Assembly (NCBI RefSeq): GCF_001441535.1
Contig: NZ_LMAU01000003.1
Location: forward strand, 62,001-126,000
DNA: 64,000 bases
Reading direction: 5' to 3'
DNA from: Tsuneonella troitsensis
Lineage (GTDB): Bacteria; Pseudomonadota; Alphaproteobacteria; Sphingomonadales; Sphingomonadaceae
Positions 32,462 to 40,918 of this stretch are shown here, in pieces. Every line of letters starts with the position of its first letter. Positions within the stretch are counted from its first letter, which is position 1. The position numbers were made by a program, and so were the translations under genes. Below the pieces are notes generated by a model, which had not been told where the DNA came from, searched no databases, and worked only from the letters and a program-made list of their open reading frames with translations.

Positions 32462-32838
32462 CGGCGCGGCTCCTGCTGGAGCTTTGCGGCAATCCGCCGC
32501 TCGAGCTCGGGTGTGGCGTCCTCGGCCGCGCCCGCGAGCACCGCCTCGGCGACCAGCACGACCCGTCCGTCGCGGCCCATTTCGGCGACCGACGCTTCGG
32601 CGGCCTTCAGATAGGCAAGGCTCGCCGCCTGCACGGCCTGCGGCTCGGCATCGGCGCGCGCGGCTTCGTCGACGAACTTCCCGATGGTCTCGGCGAGACG
32701 GACCGTAACGATCCGCGGCGGTGGGTTCTCGGTCACCGCGCGCGTGATCCACGCGGCCCAGAGCAGCGCAGCGGCAAGGCCGAGCGTCGCGAGGATTCCG
32801 AGGGCCAGCCTGGGGTGGGGGAGCCGCAGTCTAGTCAT
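32458..32838 (-). CDS. trbI: F-type conjugation protein TrbI
   Basis: A 126-residue protein with one N-terminal membrane helix (LALGILATLGLAAALLWAAW) and a periplasmic helical part starting with the TrbI-like RIVTVRLAETIGKFVDE. F TrbI (128 residues) affects pilus retraction and belongs to the same gene neighbourhood between traC and traW. The start at 32838 overlaps the preceding gene by 8 bp. Confidence 0.83.
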   Translation of the reverse strand: MTRLRLPHPRLALGILATLGLAAALLWAAWITRAVTENPPPRIVTVRLAETIGKFVDEAARADAEPQAVQAASLAYLKAAEASVAEMGRDGRVVLVAEAVLAGAAEDATPELERRIAAKLQQEPRR

Positions 32839-33223
32839 GACGCCTGTCTCCTTCGGCGAGACGGCGCTCGAGCCGCCGGAGGAAGGCCGGCAGGCGCAGC
32901 AGCGCGTAACAACCCGCGGCAAACAGGAACGCGACCTTGAGGTCCTGGCTGAACAGGTGCCGGGCGACCGGCTCGGCGAGCCGGTAGTGATCGGCAAGGT
33001 TGCCGAGCTGCGCGAACAGCAGTCCCAGATCCCACCCCGCGAGGAACAGGAACGCGAACAGCGGCAGGCCGAGCACGACGAGCACGATGTTCATCGCAAA
33101 TCCCGCGGCCTCGATCAGGACGAGGCAGGTGCCCTGCGCCAGCGACCTCGTGTCGATCTGCCTCGCCCGGCTTTGCCCGCTTGCAATGCGATCGACCGGC
33201 GTTTCGTAGTCGAGGACCATCAT
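32831..33223 (-). CDS. Small membrane protein between traC and trbI, unknown function
   Basis: A 130-residue protein with two clear hydrophobic segments (FAMNIVLVVLGLPLFAFLFLA and VAFLFAAGCYALLRLPAFL). It starts 4 bp inside the traC stop and overlaps trbI by 8 bp, so it is a tightly coupled member of the transfer operon. I do not recognise it as one of the named F Tra proteins. Its place suggests an inner-membrane component or chaperone of the channel specific to this lineage. Confidence 0.7.
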   Translation of the reverse strand: MMVLDYETPVDRIASGQSRARQIDTRSLAQGTCLVLIEAAGFAMNIVLVVLGLPLFAFLFLAGWDLGLLFAQLGNLADHYRLAEPVARHLFSQDLKVAFLFAAGCYALLRLPAFLRRLERRLAEGDRRHD

Positions 33224-35781
33224 GCGGCTCCTCGGGCCGAGCCGGCGATCCCCGCGACCTGGCCGATCGCCTTGTCGAGCGGCATGCCGTCGGCGACATG
33301 CTTGTGGATCGCGGCATAGGTGTCGGGATCGGACGAGAAGATTGTCGCCGAGAACGGGTCGAGCACGAGCCGGCCGACTGCCTCGATCTCTGGACCCTTG
33401 ATGTAGACTTCGCTGTATTCGGTGCCCGAGCGCTTGAGACTGCGGATCAGCGTCTCGGTGCGGTCGTCCATTTCGAGCCGTGCTTCCTTGCGGAAATCGG
33501 CGATGGTCTCAGCCTTCTGCTGGAGCACCAGCATCCAGTCGCTGTTCTCGAGCGCGGCGCGCGCCCCGTCCGACTTGTAATAGTCGTTGAGCGATTGCGT
33601 GGCGGTCGCGAGCGCGCCGCCGTATTTGCGCGCCGTGCGGGCATAGGTCTCGACGAACTCGCCCATCGAACCGCCCTTGAGCATGGCCCAGGCCTCGTCG
33701 ATCAGCAGCAGCTTCTTCGTCGAGCGCGAAGAGCGGGTCATCGCCTGACCGGTCATGAACATGATCGCCGAGAGGACCACGCTCCGCAGCTCCTCGCGTG
33801 AAGCAAGATCGCTCATCTCGAAGACCGTGAAATCGTCCTCGAAGGCAAAGCTCGCCTTGCCGGAGAAGAACCCGGCATAGCTGCCGCCGCGGCAGAACGG
33901 ACCGATCGCGGTCGCGAGCTCCCTGCCGGCCTCGTTTGTTGTCGAGTGGAGCGCATGCGCGACATCGTCGATGCTGCCGCCGCTGCCGAGGCTGTCCCAG
34001 ACTTGCGTAATCGCGCGGTCGATGAGGCCGCGCTCGGTATCGCTCGGCGCCGTGCTCGGACGCGCCATCTGCCCGACGATCGCCTTGATCATCGCGAAGC
34101 AGTCGAGCCGGTAATCCTCGTCGCTTTGGGCGCGGGCATCGTCGACCATCGAGAACGGGTTGAGCGAGAAGCCCGAGGCGAGCGTGAACTCGACGAAGCG
34201 CCCGCCCTGGAGCTTGACCGAGTGCTCGAAGCTGCGGCCGTCGTCGATCACCACGACCTTGGCGCCCGCGCCCCGTAGCGCCGCGCACAGTTCCTGCAGC
34301 AGTACCGACTTGCCCGAGCCCGACTTGCCGCAGATGGCGATGTTGTGGTTGCCCGCGCGGTTCTCGAAGGGCGACCAGAAGAAGGGCTGGCCGCGCCGGC
34401 CGACGAGCAGCAGATGCGGAATGTCGCTACCGAGATACTCGCCCTGCATCGGCGCGATGTTCGCCGCGGTGGTCGAGAGCATGGTCTTGAGGCGCTTGAG
34501 CCGCGTCATGTCCCTTGCGAGCCCATCGGCGAGGCTCAGCGGAAAGGCGGCGATCAGCCCCTGGAGCTGGAGAAAGCGCTCGTCGGCGAGGTCCCAGCCC
34601 GCCGCCTTGTAGATCGCCTTGACCACGCGCTCGTGCGTGTCGCCCTGGCCGAGCGGCGAGATCGTGGTCAGGCCGTAGAACAGCTTGACCAGCTTCTTGC
34701 CCGCCTGGAGCTCGGCCTGGACATGGCGCCATTCGGCCGATTGCTCGCCGAGCCGGGGCAGGAAGCGCGCGCTCTTCGTGTCCGAGAGGCTGGTGGTGCG
34801 CATGAACTTGTAGCCCGCGCGCGCGGCGGCGGCTTCCTGGTCGGGATAGACGAGGCACAGCATTGTCGCCGTGGGGCACGGGAAACGCAGCTTGTCGGTG
34901 AACATGTCGCCGATGAGGCGCGCGCATTCCCACGGCGCCCAGCGCTCGGGCGTCGAGCGCACGGCATAGTGGCGCAGATCGAAGCGGTCGGGATAGCATT
35001 CGCCGACCTGCGGCACGCCGTCGCGGTCGCGGCCGGTCTCGCGAAAGCGCTCGGTGCGCAGGATCAACCGGTCGTCCTCGACCTCGAGTTCGATGTCGCG
35101 GCGGATCGCCTGGAGGTCGAGCGTCTCGTGGCGGTTCCAGTCTACCCGGTCGGGCTCGCGCGCCGTGGTCGGCGAGGTCAGCTCGTCGATCAGCGACAGG
35201 AGGCCGTGCGGCTCGAGGCTCGCCGCGTGCAATCCCAGCGAATGGAGCATGCCGAGCAAGCCCTCGCGGCATTCGGTAAGTTCGGCATCGCTCACATTGC
35301 CGGGCAGGGGAACGCCCAGCGACAGGATCAGCCGGGTGGCGCGCGCGTGGAACGGAGCATGCGCCGAGCCTGATTGCCAGACCAGATCATACAGCCGCTG
35401 CGTGCGCGCCCGCGCGATCGCCTCGTAAATCCCGCCCTGCTCGTAACGCGGCGCGAACCAGGGACCGACCACCGAACCGATCCGGGGCGAAGCGAAATTG
35501 AGCACCTGCAGGCAGGCGCCCGCCGGCATCCCTTCGGAGAAGAACTGCCCGAGGATCTCGCCGGTGCGCTCGTCCGCGCCCACCAGCGGGGTCACTTCGA
35601 GCACGAAACCCTTCGACGCGCGGTTGCGGTAGAGGCCGGTGCGCTCGTCATAGACCCGGTAGGGCAGCCAGTCCGACAGCATGTCGAGCATCAGCGGCGC
35701 ACGGGCATGCTCCGCGCGGTCGGTATCGGCGAAAAGGCCGGAGAGCACCGCGTCGCGCGCGGCGCCAAGCGAAAAGCTCAC
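33220..35781 (-). CDS. traC: Type IV secretion ATPase TraC (VirB4 family)
   Basis: An 853-residue ATPase, close to F TraC (875). Walker A GKSGSGKSVLL lies near residue 484 and Walker B LLLIDEAWAMLKGG near residue 690, followed by the conserved ATATQSLNDYY segment. The N-terminal TraC-F/IV region begins with LSDWLPYRVYDERTGLYRN. It powers pilus polymerisation and secretion at the inner membrane. Four-base overlaps with traV and the small membrane gene. Confidence 0.94.
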   Translation of the reverse strand: MSFSLGAARDAVLSGLFADTDRAEHARAPLMLDMLSDWLPYRVYDERTGLYRNRASKGFVLEVTPLVGADERTGEILGQFFSEGMPAGACLQVLNFASPRIGSVVGPWFAPRYEQGGIYEAIARARTQRLYDLVWQSGSAHAPFHARATRLILSLGVPLPGNVSDAELTECREGLLGMLHSLGLHAASLEPHGLLSLIDELTSPTTAREPDRVDWNRHETLDLQAIRRDIELEVEDDRLILRTERFRETGRDRDGVPQVGECYPDRFDLRHYAVRSTPERWAPWECARLIGDMFTDKLRFPCPTATMLCLVYPDQEAAAARAGYKFMRTTSLSDTKSARFLPRLGEQSAEWRHVQAELQAGKKLVKLFYGLTTISPLGQGDTHERVVKAIYKAAGWDLADERFLQLQGLIAAFPLSLADGLARDMTRLKRLKTMLSTTAANIAPMQGEYLGSDIPHLLLVGRRGQPFFWSPFENRAGNHNIAICGKSGSGKSVLLQELCAALRGAGAKVVVIDDGRSFEHSVKLQGGRFVEFTLASGFSLNPFSMVDDARAQSDEDYRLDCFAMIKAIVGQMARPSTAPSDTERGLIDRAITQVWDSLGSGGSIDDVAHALHSTTNEAGRELATAIGPFCRGGSYAGFFSGKASFAFEDDFTVFEMSDLASREELRSVVLSAIMFMTGQAMTRSSRSTKKLLLIDEAWAMLKGGSMGEFVETYARTARKYGGALATATQSLNDYYKSDGARAALENSDWMLVLQQKAETIADFRKEARLEMDDRTETLIRSLKRSGTEYSEVYIKGPEIEAVGRLVLDPFSATIFSSDPDTYAAIHKHVADGMPLDKAIGQVAGIAGSARGAA

Positions 35782-36353
35782 TGCTGGTCTCCTTGTTCTG
35801 GGGCTGGTTGGACAAGCGGATGGGGCACCCGGCCGGGGGAGGCGTTACGACCGGGTGCCCCGGGTTCCGGCGCATCTGCGCCGGGTATCGCCGGACCGGG
35901 CTGCGAGGGGAGGAACAGCTGGTCCGGCAATTCGGGGAGGTTGGGATCCTGGGAATTCTCGGGCTCCGGCGCGCGAGCGACCGCCTGGCCGATTGCGCGC
36001 AGCAGCTCGCCGGTCCCGCTCGGCTGCCGCCAGCCTTCTGCAGCGGGCTCGGGCAGCACGACTTGGACCACGCGCGCCTCGTGCTCGCGTCCTGCTTCGT
36101 CGCGGTGCGCGGCAAGCACGATGCGCAGACTGCGACCCACGGACGTCCGGCCCTGTGCGGAAGCGACGGGCAGCGTCTCCTGACCGGCAGCCACACCGGT
36201 CGCCTGGGCGTCGATCAGCGAGGTCGGGGCGCAGGTGCCTTCGGGCGCGCGGCAGGCGAAATTGCCCTCGACGTTGCCGCCGAGCGTGGCGCAGCCGGCG
36301 AGCAGCGATGCCGCGACAATCCCGCAGGCGAGGTTGCGGATGCGCGCGCTCAT
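35778..36353 (-). CDS. traV: Outer-membrane lipoprotein TraV
   Basis: A 191-residue lipoprotein with lipobox LLAGC (Cys21) and the TraV-type Cys pair soon after (NFACRAPEGTC). The C-terminal half is Pro-rich and low complexity. TraV (VirB7-like) anchors TraK and TraB in the outer-membrane core complex. Four-base overlaps with the dsbC-like gene and traC. Confidence 0.87.
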   Translation of the reverse strand: MSARIRNLACGIVAASLLAGCATLGGNVEGNFACRAPEGTCAPTSLIDAQATGVAAGQETLPVASAQGRTSVGRSLRIVLAAHRDEAGREHEARVVQVVLPEPAAEGWRQPSGTGELLRAIGQAVARAPEPENSQDPNLPELPDQLFLPSQPGPAIPGADAPEPGAPGRNASPGRVPHPLVQPAPEQGDQQ

Positions 36354-37210
36354 GACCGCGGCCCTTTTTCGCCCGCGGCGAACGCGCGCAGCGTCTGGGC
36401 ATCGCGGAAGCCGTGGAGCACCGCGCCGTCGCTGGCGCGTACAATGACCGGCGTACCGGCAAAGCCGTTGGTCTTCGCGAAGGATTCGTTGGCATCGAGC
36501 GCTTTGGCTTTGGCGCAGGATTTGCCGTTGGCCTCCAGCTCGCCGGCATAGGCAGCGTGGAGCGCCTTTGTGGGATCCTTCGCGCAGAGCACCGTCTCGG
36601 AGAGCTGCCGGCTCGCCGCGCCGAAGATCGAGATCGGGCGCTCCTCGACCTGGACCTTCGCCTTGACGAGTTCACCCGCAAGGCGCTGGCAATAGCCGCA
36701 CTGGAAATCCGAGAAGACCACCAGCCTCGCGCCTTTCGGGTTGCCCCAGCGGATTGCGCCCTCGGCGGGCAGGCTCGCCAAGTCGACTTTAGCCGGCGCA
36801 ACGCTCGAAGTGGTCTCGTTTTGTTCTGAACGTGCCCGGGCGCCGCCCGCGGCCAGCAGATCGGGATTGAGTTCGAGCAGCCGCGCGGCGGTAACATCGC
36901 GCCGCTCTTCCATGTCGTAGAGCCGACCCACGAAGAGGTAGCGCGCGGTCTCGTCGATATAGAACAGCGTGTCGCCCGAGACGACCTCACACCACGGGCC
37001 GAGCGTGTCGCAGGTCAGCGCGTCGACCGGCGTTTTCGGAAGGCGCAGCTTGAGCGCGGCGGCGACATCGCTTGCGAGACCGGCCGCATTGGCGGGAAGC
37101 GCGGTGACGGCGGCGACGCCGAGTGTCAGCACCGTGGCGGCGCCGGTCATCGCGAGCGCGACATGGGCGGCGCGGGCTTTGAGGCCCGGGCGGGTATGCG
37201 TAAAATTCAT
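36350..37210 (-). CDS. dsbC: DsbC-type thiol:disulfide isomerase of the transfer operon
   Basis: Start 37210 gives 286 residues with an export segment (VALAMTGAATVLTLGVAAVT). The C-terminal domain is DsbC/DsbG-like: VVFSDFQCGYCQRLAGEL holds the CxxC pair, and GFAGTPVIV has the cis-proline. An N-terminal domain carries FYIDETARYLFVGRLYDM, typical of DsbC. It probably corrects disulfides in TraN, TraU and TraH. The gene lies between traB and traV, an arrangement common in environmental F-type systems. Confidence 0.88.
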   Translation of the reverse strand: MNFTHTRPGLKARAAHVALAMTGAATVLTLGVAAVTALPANAAGLASDVAAALKLRLPKTPVDALTCDTLGPWCEVVSGDTLFYIDETARYLFVGRLYDMEERRDVTAARLLELNPDLLAAGGARARSEQNETTSSVAPAKVDLASLPAEGAIRWGNPKGARLVVFSDFQCGYCQRLAGELVKAKVQVEERPISIFGAASRQLSETVLCAKDPTKALHAAYAGELEANGKSCAKAKALDANESFAKTNGFAGTPVIVRASDGAVLHGFRDAQTLRAFAAGEKGPRS

Positions 37211-37211
37211 G

Positions 37212-38519
37212 TTACTTGGTGCTCCTGACATGGACGCCGTCGAGAAAGACGATCTCGACCTCGATGCCGGTCGGCATCTCGACGACGGGTTGGTATTGTT
37301 CTGCGCGTTCGATGAGGTAGCGGCTGACCGTGTCGGCGGCGTCGCCCGCGCCCTGGCCGAAACCGCCGGCGAGAATGTCGGTCGGCGACAGCGCCTCGCG
37401 CTGGCCATTGGCGCCCACCTGCCCGGTGAAAATGCCGTTGGCATTGGCGGAGAAGCCGCGCCCGAAGCCGCCGACGATCCCGGCGAGCAGCGCCTGCCCG
37501 ACGAGACTGCCTTCGCGGCTGACCACGCGGCCGCGCACCCCCGACTTGCCGGCAAAGGCGATGAAGCCCTTGACCTCGCTCACCGCGTAGCGGCCGCCGG
37601 GCTGCGCGCAGGTCATCCGCGCGAGCTTGACGTAGACCTTCTCGGCCGAGAGGTCGCCGCGCGCCGCGCCGTTGACGAGGCAGCCGGTAAGGTCGGTGGT
37701 AAGCAGCCGCTTGCCGCTGACGACCGAGCGTGCGGGACCGGTGATCCTCAGCACCACGGGCAACGGATCGGTCTGGCTGGCAACGCCGGTCGAGGCATCG
37801 ACCCCGACGATCACCCGCGCCGGGGCATAGGAATTGGGCGGCAGGTAGTCGCGGCTCGCCTCGAGCATCAGAGCAGGCGTGCGTTCGACCGCCGGGCGGC
37901 TCTTTGCCTCGCCCGGCTCGCCGAAGCTGAGCGTGCTGAGGCCTCCGGCCTGCGGACCGGACGCAAGCGCGTCGCCCTGTTGCGGCCCCTGTTGCGGCTG
38001 CGGCGGCGTGACCCCCGGCCCATAGGTCGGCGGCGGGGCGGCCGGTGCCGGTGGCTCGGCCTGGCGAACCTGCTGCAGCTCGCCACGCAAGGCGGCGTTC
38101 TCGGCCGAGATCGCATCGATCGCCGTCTGACCGTCGCTGCGCATCTGCGCGTTTTCGGAACGCAGCGCTTCGAGCTCCTGCTCGATCGCCGGCCGAGGCA
38201 CTTGCGTTTCCTGGAGATCCTTGATCGCCCGGCCCTGCGCGTCGAGCCGATTGCCGTAGGTGGCGACGAACTCGCGCTGCGAGAGGTTGCGGTTGACGAG
38301 ACCGCCGGTGTCGATGGTCGCCGCGCCCTCAGTCGCGGCGCCGCCATCGTCCTCGCCGCCAAAGACGATCCACGACCCACCGATCAGGACGAGCGCGCCC
38401 AGCCCTGCGAGCAGCAGCTTCTGCCGCCTGGCGATCTGGGTGTTGAGGGTCCGTCGGCCTTCGGCATGACCGGTGTCGTGCTGCGCGCGTTCGGGCGCGG
38501 CCTCGGATGCGTTGACCAT
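37212..38519 (-). CDS. traB: Conjugation channel protein TraB (VirB10 family)
   Basis: Start 38519 gives 435 residues. One membrane helix (LLLAGLGALVLIGGSWIVF, about 34-52) is followed by a coiled coil (about 95-135), a Pro/Gln-rich linker and the C-terminal TraB barrel (LPVVLRITGPARSVVSGKRL; GTG-rich VGQALLAGIVGGFGRGF). TraB spans both membranes and links the channel to the coupling protein. Its ATG overlaps the traK stop by one base (TGATG). The frame open to 39416 is rejected as antiparallel to traK coding. Confidence 0.92.
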   Translation of the reverse strand: MVNASEAAPERAQHDTGHAEGRRTLNTQIARRQKLLLAGLGALVLIGGSWIVFGGEDDGGAATEGAATIDTGGLVNRNLSQREFVATYGNRLDAQGRAIKDLQETQVPRPAIEQELEALRSENAQMRSDGQTAIDAISAENAALRGELQQVRQAEPPAPAAPPPTYGPGVTPPQPQQGPQQGDALASGPQAGGLSTLSFGEPGEAKSRPAVERTPALMLEASRDYLPPNSYAPARVIVGVDASTGVASQTDPLPVVLRITGPARSVVSGKRLLTTDLTGCLVNGAARGDLSAEKVYVKLARMTCAQPGGRYAVSEVKGFIAFAGKSGVRGRVVSREGSLVGQALLAGIVGGFGRGFSANANGIFTGQVGANGQREALSPTDILAGGFGQGAGDAADTVSRYLIERAEQYQPVVEMPTGIEVEIVFLDGVHVRSTK

Positions 38520-39340
38520 CACTCGAGCCCTCCAGTGCTGAAGACAAGGAAAGCGCTGGTCGCTTCGCCGGGAGGCAGCGTGTCGCGGCCGTAGGCGAAG
38601 GCGAGCGCGCCCGCGGGCGCCTCGCGTTCCTCGCCGAGCGCGATCGGCTCCTTGCCCCGGTTGCGGATGAGGAAGCGCTGGCCGGTCAGCGCGGCCCCGT
38701 CGTACTGCGCGACCTGCTGAACCTCGATGGCGCCGGTGCGGCGCGGCCGCGACAGTTCGGCCCGCGCCGAGAAGCCGGGCAGCACCCCATCGCTCGCCAT
38801 CGCCTCGATCAGACGGATGGCGGCTTCGTTCTGGCCGCTTTCCTGTTCCCATTCGGCCGCCTCGCTGCGGACGAGCGCCGGATTGGTGATGAACAGCTGG
38901 CCCGCGTCCACCCCGCCGAGGCGGCAGGCGAACCGGTAAACGTAGCCGGCCTTGCTGGTGGCGAAGAAGCTGACCTTGTCCGAGGCGAACTGCGGCGGCA
39001 CCGAAATGTAGATGTCGCCGCGCACCGGCTCGTGGGTCACCTGAAAATCGTTGTAGGGAAAGCCGCTGGCGATCTTTGAGACATTGGCGAAGCCGTCCTC
39101 GACCAGTGCGATGCGCGTCAGTTCGCCGCGTGCGAGCTCGCAGTCGATCGTCGCGTTGTCCGCCGCCTCGATGAACTGATCCGCATGCGCGGGAACCGCG
39201 ACCAGCGCGAACGATGCCGCCACGAAGGCCGCGCCGATCGCGCGCAGGCCGCTGTCGGGAATCCGGGTCGCGCCGATACAGAAACAGGCAAGACCGGTCC
39301 CGGCGAGCGCGGCGCTCAGCGGCGTGGAAAAGAGGCTCAT
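38519..39340 (-). CDS. traK: Conjugation outer-membrane core protein TraK (VirB9-like)
   Basis: A 273-residue frame; F TraK is 242 residues. Before the signal peptide (FVAASFALVAVPAHADQFIE) there is an extra N-terminal hydrophobic segment (about residues 8-24), so the true start may be internal. The mature part shows TraK-type stretches (SGFPYNDFQVTHEPVRGDIY; SAFLVFSTGG). It forms the outer-membrane ring with TraV and TraB. Overlaps traE by 4 bp. Confidence 0.87.
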   Translation of the reverse strand: MSLFSTPLSAALAGTGLACFCIGATRIPDSGLRAIGAAFVAASFALVAVPAHADQFIEAADNATIDCELARGELTRIALVEDGFANVSKIASGFPYNDFQVTHEPVRGDIYISVPPQFASDKVSFFATSKAGYVYRFACRLGGVDAGQLFITNPALVRSEAAEWEQESGQNEAAIRLIEAMASDGVLPGFSARAELSRPRRTGAIEVQQVAQYDGAALTGQRFLIRNRGKEPIALGEEREAPAGALAFAYGRDTLPPGEATSAFLVFSTGGLE

Positions 39341-39903
39341 GATGGCTGCTCCTCGTCTGTGGTAATTTGCTCGAATCCGGTGAGGCCGAGCGAAAGCCCG
39401 CGCTTCGCCCAGGCAAAGCGGAAGGTCCGTTCCTGGCTCGCGATCACCTGCGCTCCGACGAAGGTCTTGAGCGTGCCGGTGACGCTTGCGGTGAGGCTCT
39501 TGGTGTCGACCGCCATCGAGCGGATCACGAAGGCTTGGCTGACGTCGGAGCCGCGCTGCTCGTCGACGATCCTGACCAGATCGGCCTTGAGACGGCCGTG
39601 CGCCGCCGGATCGGCCACTTTGAGGATCTGCTCCATCCAGTAGTCGAGGCTTTCGGGCGAGCGGTTCAGGAGCATCAGCGCGGTATCGCGGGTGACGAGC
39701 TCAAGGTAATGCGTATCGATCCCGCCGCTCGAGACGGTCAGCGTCTCGGCGGTGACCGGAACGAGAACCACCTGTTCGTCGCGGGTGATCGCGGCTCCGA
39801 TGCCCAGCACGCTGGTCGCCGCCAGGATGGCGCTCAGCCCAGCGAAGCGGTTGCGCTGGGCGAGATACCGCTGCGCCTGCGCGTGCGCGAATTCGGTTTG
39901 CAT
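39337..39903 (-). CDS. traE: Conjugation inner-membrane protein TraE (VirB8-like)
   Basis: A 188-residue protein equal in length to F TraE (188). One N-terminal membrane helix (FAGLSAILAATSVLGIGAAI) precedes a periplasmic domain with YLELVTRDTALMLLNRSPES and the closing GLTGFEQIT. It is an inner-membrane assembly factor. It starts 13 bp after traL and overlaps traK by 4 bp. Confidence 0.9.
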   Translation of the reverse strand: MQTEFAHAQAQRYLAQRNRFAGLSAILAATSVLGIGAAITRDEQVVLVPVTAETLTVSSGGIDTHYLELVTRDTALMLLNRSPESLDYWMEQILKVADPAAHGRLKADLVRIVDEQRGSDVSQAFVIRSMAVDTKSLTASVTGTLKTFVGAQVIASQERTFRFAWAKRGLSLGLTGFEQITTDEEQPS

Positions 39904-39916
39904 GTCTGTCCTCCTC

Positions 39917-40204
39917 TCACCCGGCCAGCAGGCGGCAATGGGAGGGCGGCGTGGCTTTCAACCCCAGGAAGCTCCCGGGCAGATACCAGTAGGCAGCATG
40001 CACCAGTTTCGACCCAGCATTGCCTGCCTTCGCCTTCCGCAGGGCGAACCAGGTCACGACCGATAGGCCCGTGCCGATGATGATGTGCTGCGCAAGAATG
40101 CCCCAGGCGAACGGGACGAGAAGTCCCGCGAACTCGTCGATGGTCCAAAAGCCGATGAGCTCCGGATCGTCGAGCCGCCGTGGAACAAGGTATCTGTCGG
40201 CCAT
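39917..40204 (-). CDS. traL: Conjugation protein TraL (VirB3-like)
   Basis: Start 40204 gives 95 residues, the same size as F TraL (91). It shows the family opening YLVPRRLDDPELIGFWTIDE and two membrane helices (LLVPFAWGILAQHIIIGTGL). TraL is an inner-membrane pilus assembly protein. A GGAGGG-type site precedes the ATG. The longer frame to 40576 overlaps traA and is rejected. Confidence 0.9.
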   Translation of the reverse strand: MADRYLVPRRLDDPELIGFWTIDEFAGLLVPFAWGILAQHIIIGTGLSVVTWFALRKAKAGNAGSKLVHAAYWYLPGSFLGLKATPPSHCRLLAG

Positions 40205-40233
40205 GATGCCGCCCTCCTGCCGTTCGACCGCTG

Positions 40234-40548
40234 TCAGATGACCGCGGTCACGACCGAGGTGACGATCGGCACGCCGGTGCCGACGCCGATCCCGACGCCC
40301 ACCGGCACCGCCACCTGACCGAGCGCAAAGCGCCCCGAGGCCAGTGCAATGAGGCCGCCGGCGAGCGACATGACGGTGATGATCTTGCCGCCCGACCCTT
40401 CGAGAAAGTCGGTGAACTTCTGCAGCGCCGGATCGAAAGTGGTGTCCGCGCCCGCATAGGCGGCACCGGCGCAGGCGAACGCTACAATGGCGGGAAGAAT
40501 ATAGTCGCGGCCCCGGGGACGGGCGGCGCTGAGCGGCTTGGTGAGCAT
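40234..40548 (-). CDS. traA: F-type pilin TraA
   Basis: With the ATG at 40548 (GGAG 9 bases upstream) the product is 104 residues. It has a basic leader and signal region ending in ACAGAAYAGA, and a mature pilin of about 70 residues with two hydrophobic helices (IITVMSLAGGLIALASG; VPVGVGIGVGTGVPIVTSVV) separated by a short basic turn, as in F pilin. Another in-frame ATG at 40608 would include a LexA-type box in coding sequence and has a poorly spaced ribosome site. First gene of the transfer operon. Confidence 0.85.
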   Translation of the reverse strand: MLTKPLSAARPRGRDYILPAIVAFACAGAAYAGADTTFDPALQKFTDFLEGSGGKIITVMSLAGGLIALASGRFALGQVAVPVGVGIGVGTGVPIVTSVVTAVI

Positions 40549-40591
40549 CGGGAGGAACTCCGGGAAGGTTGAACATCGAACCAGCGAGCGT

Positions 40592-40606
40592 GTTCGCTGT
40601 ATGTTC
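40592..40606. promoter_or_regulatory. LexA-type box GTTC-N7-GTTC upstream of traA
   Basis: Reads GTTC-GCTGTAT-GTTC on the plus strand, 44-58 bp upstream of the traA start. It matches the direct-repeat LexA box described for alphaproteobacteria. Confidence 0.5.
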
Positions 40607-40831
40607 ATTCCTCGCCGCGGAGCTGGGGTGTAGGAAATGGCCGAGTGCGCTTTGGCCCCATCGACCAAGCGAAAAGCGACATGGACGAGGGTCCGGGCCG
40701 AGTTTCGCGCTGGCCCTGCGACCAGGTGCGCCAACTTAGCCGCCTTCTGCGCGCGGCGTGCCGCGAACTGCGATCAGCGAGCCGAAATTCGCGCGAATCG
40801 CCGTAGGAAGCTGATTCGCTCCTTCCTCTAT

Positions 40832-40846
40832 GTTCTCTTTCCGTTC
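40832..40846. promoter_or_regulatory. LexA-type box GTTC-N7-GTTC upstream of the XRE gene
   Basis: Reads GTTC-TCTTTCC-GTTC on the plus strand, 8 bp before the TTTCCTACA motif and about 73 bp before the start codon at 40919. Confidence 0.5.
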
Positions 40847-40918
40847 TTTTCGTTTTCCTACAGGCTTCCTTCGCGGTTAGCCGTCGAGTCGATCACCAAC
40901 ACACGAAAGGATCCATCG

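Larger units (their letters stand above)
40549..40918. promoter_or_regulatory. Divergent control region between the traA operon and the XRE/AlpA genes
   Basis: This 370-bp region holds two GTTC-N7-GTTC boxes on the plus strand, at 40592-40606 (N7 GCTGTAT) and 40832-40846 (N7 TCTTTCC). It also holds two TTTCCTACA motifs, each reading towards its gene: 40629-40637 (minus, for traA) and 40854-40862 (plus, for the XRE gene). Box and motif are shared with the S24 repressor promoter. I found no clear consensus -35/-10 pair. No coding sequence is supported. Confidence 0.6.

Noticed and set aside
36969-38594. 541-codon plus-strand ORF opposite dsbC and traB
   Set aside because: Antisense to two well-supported transfer genes and of Arg/Ala-rich low-quality composition.
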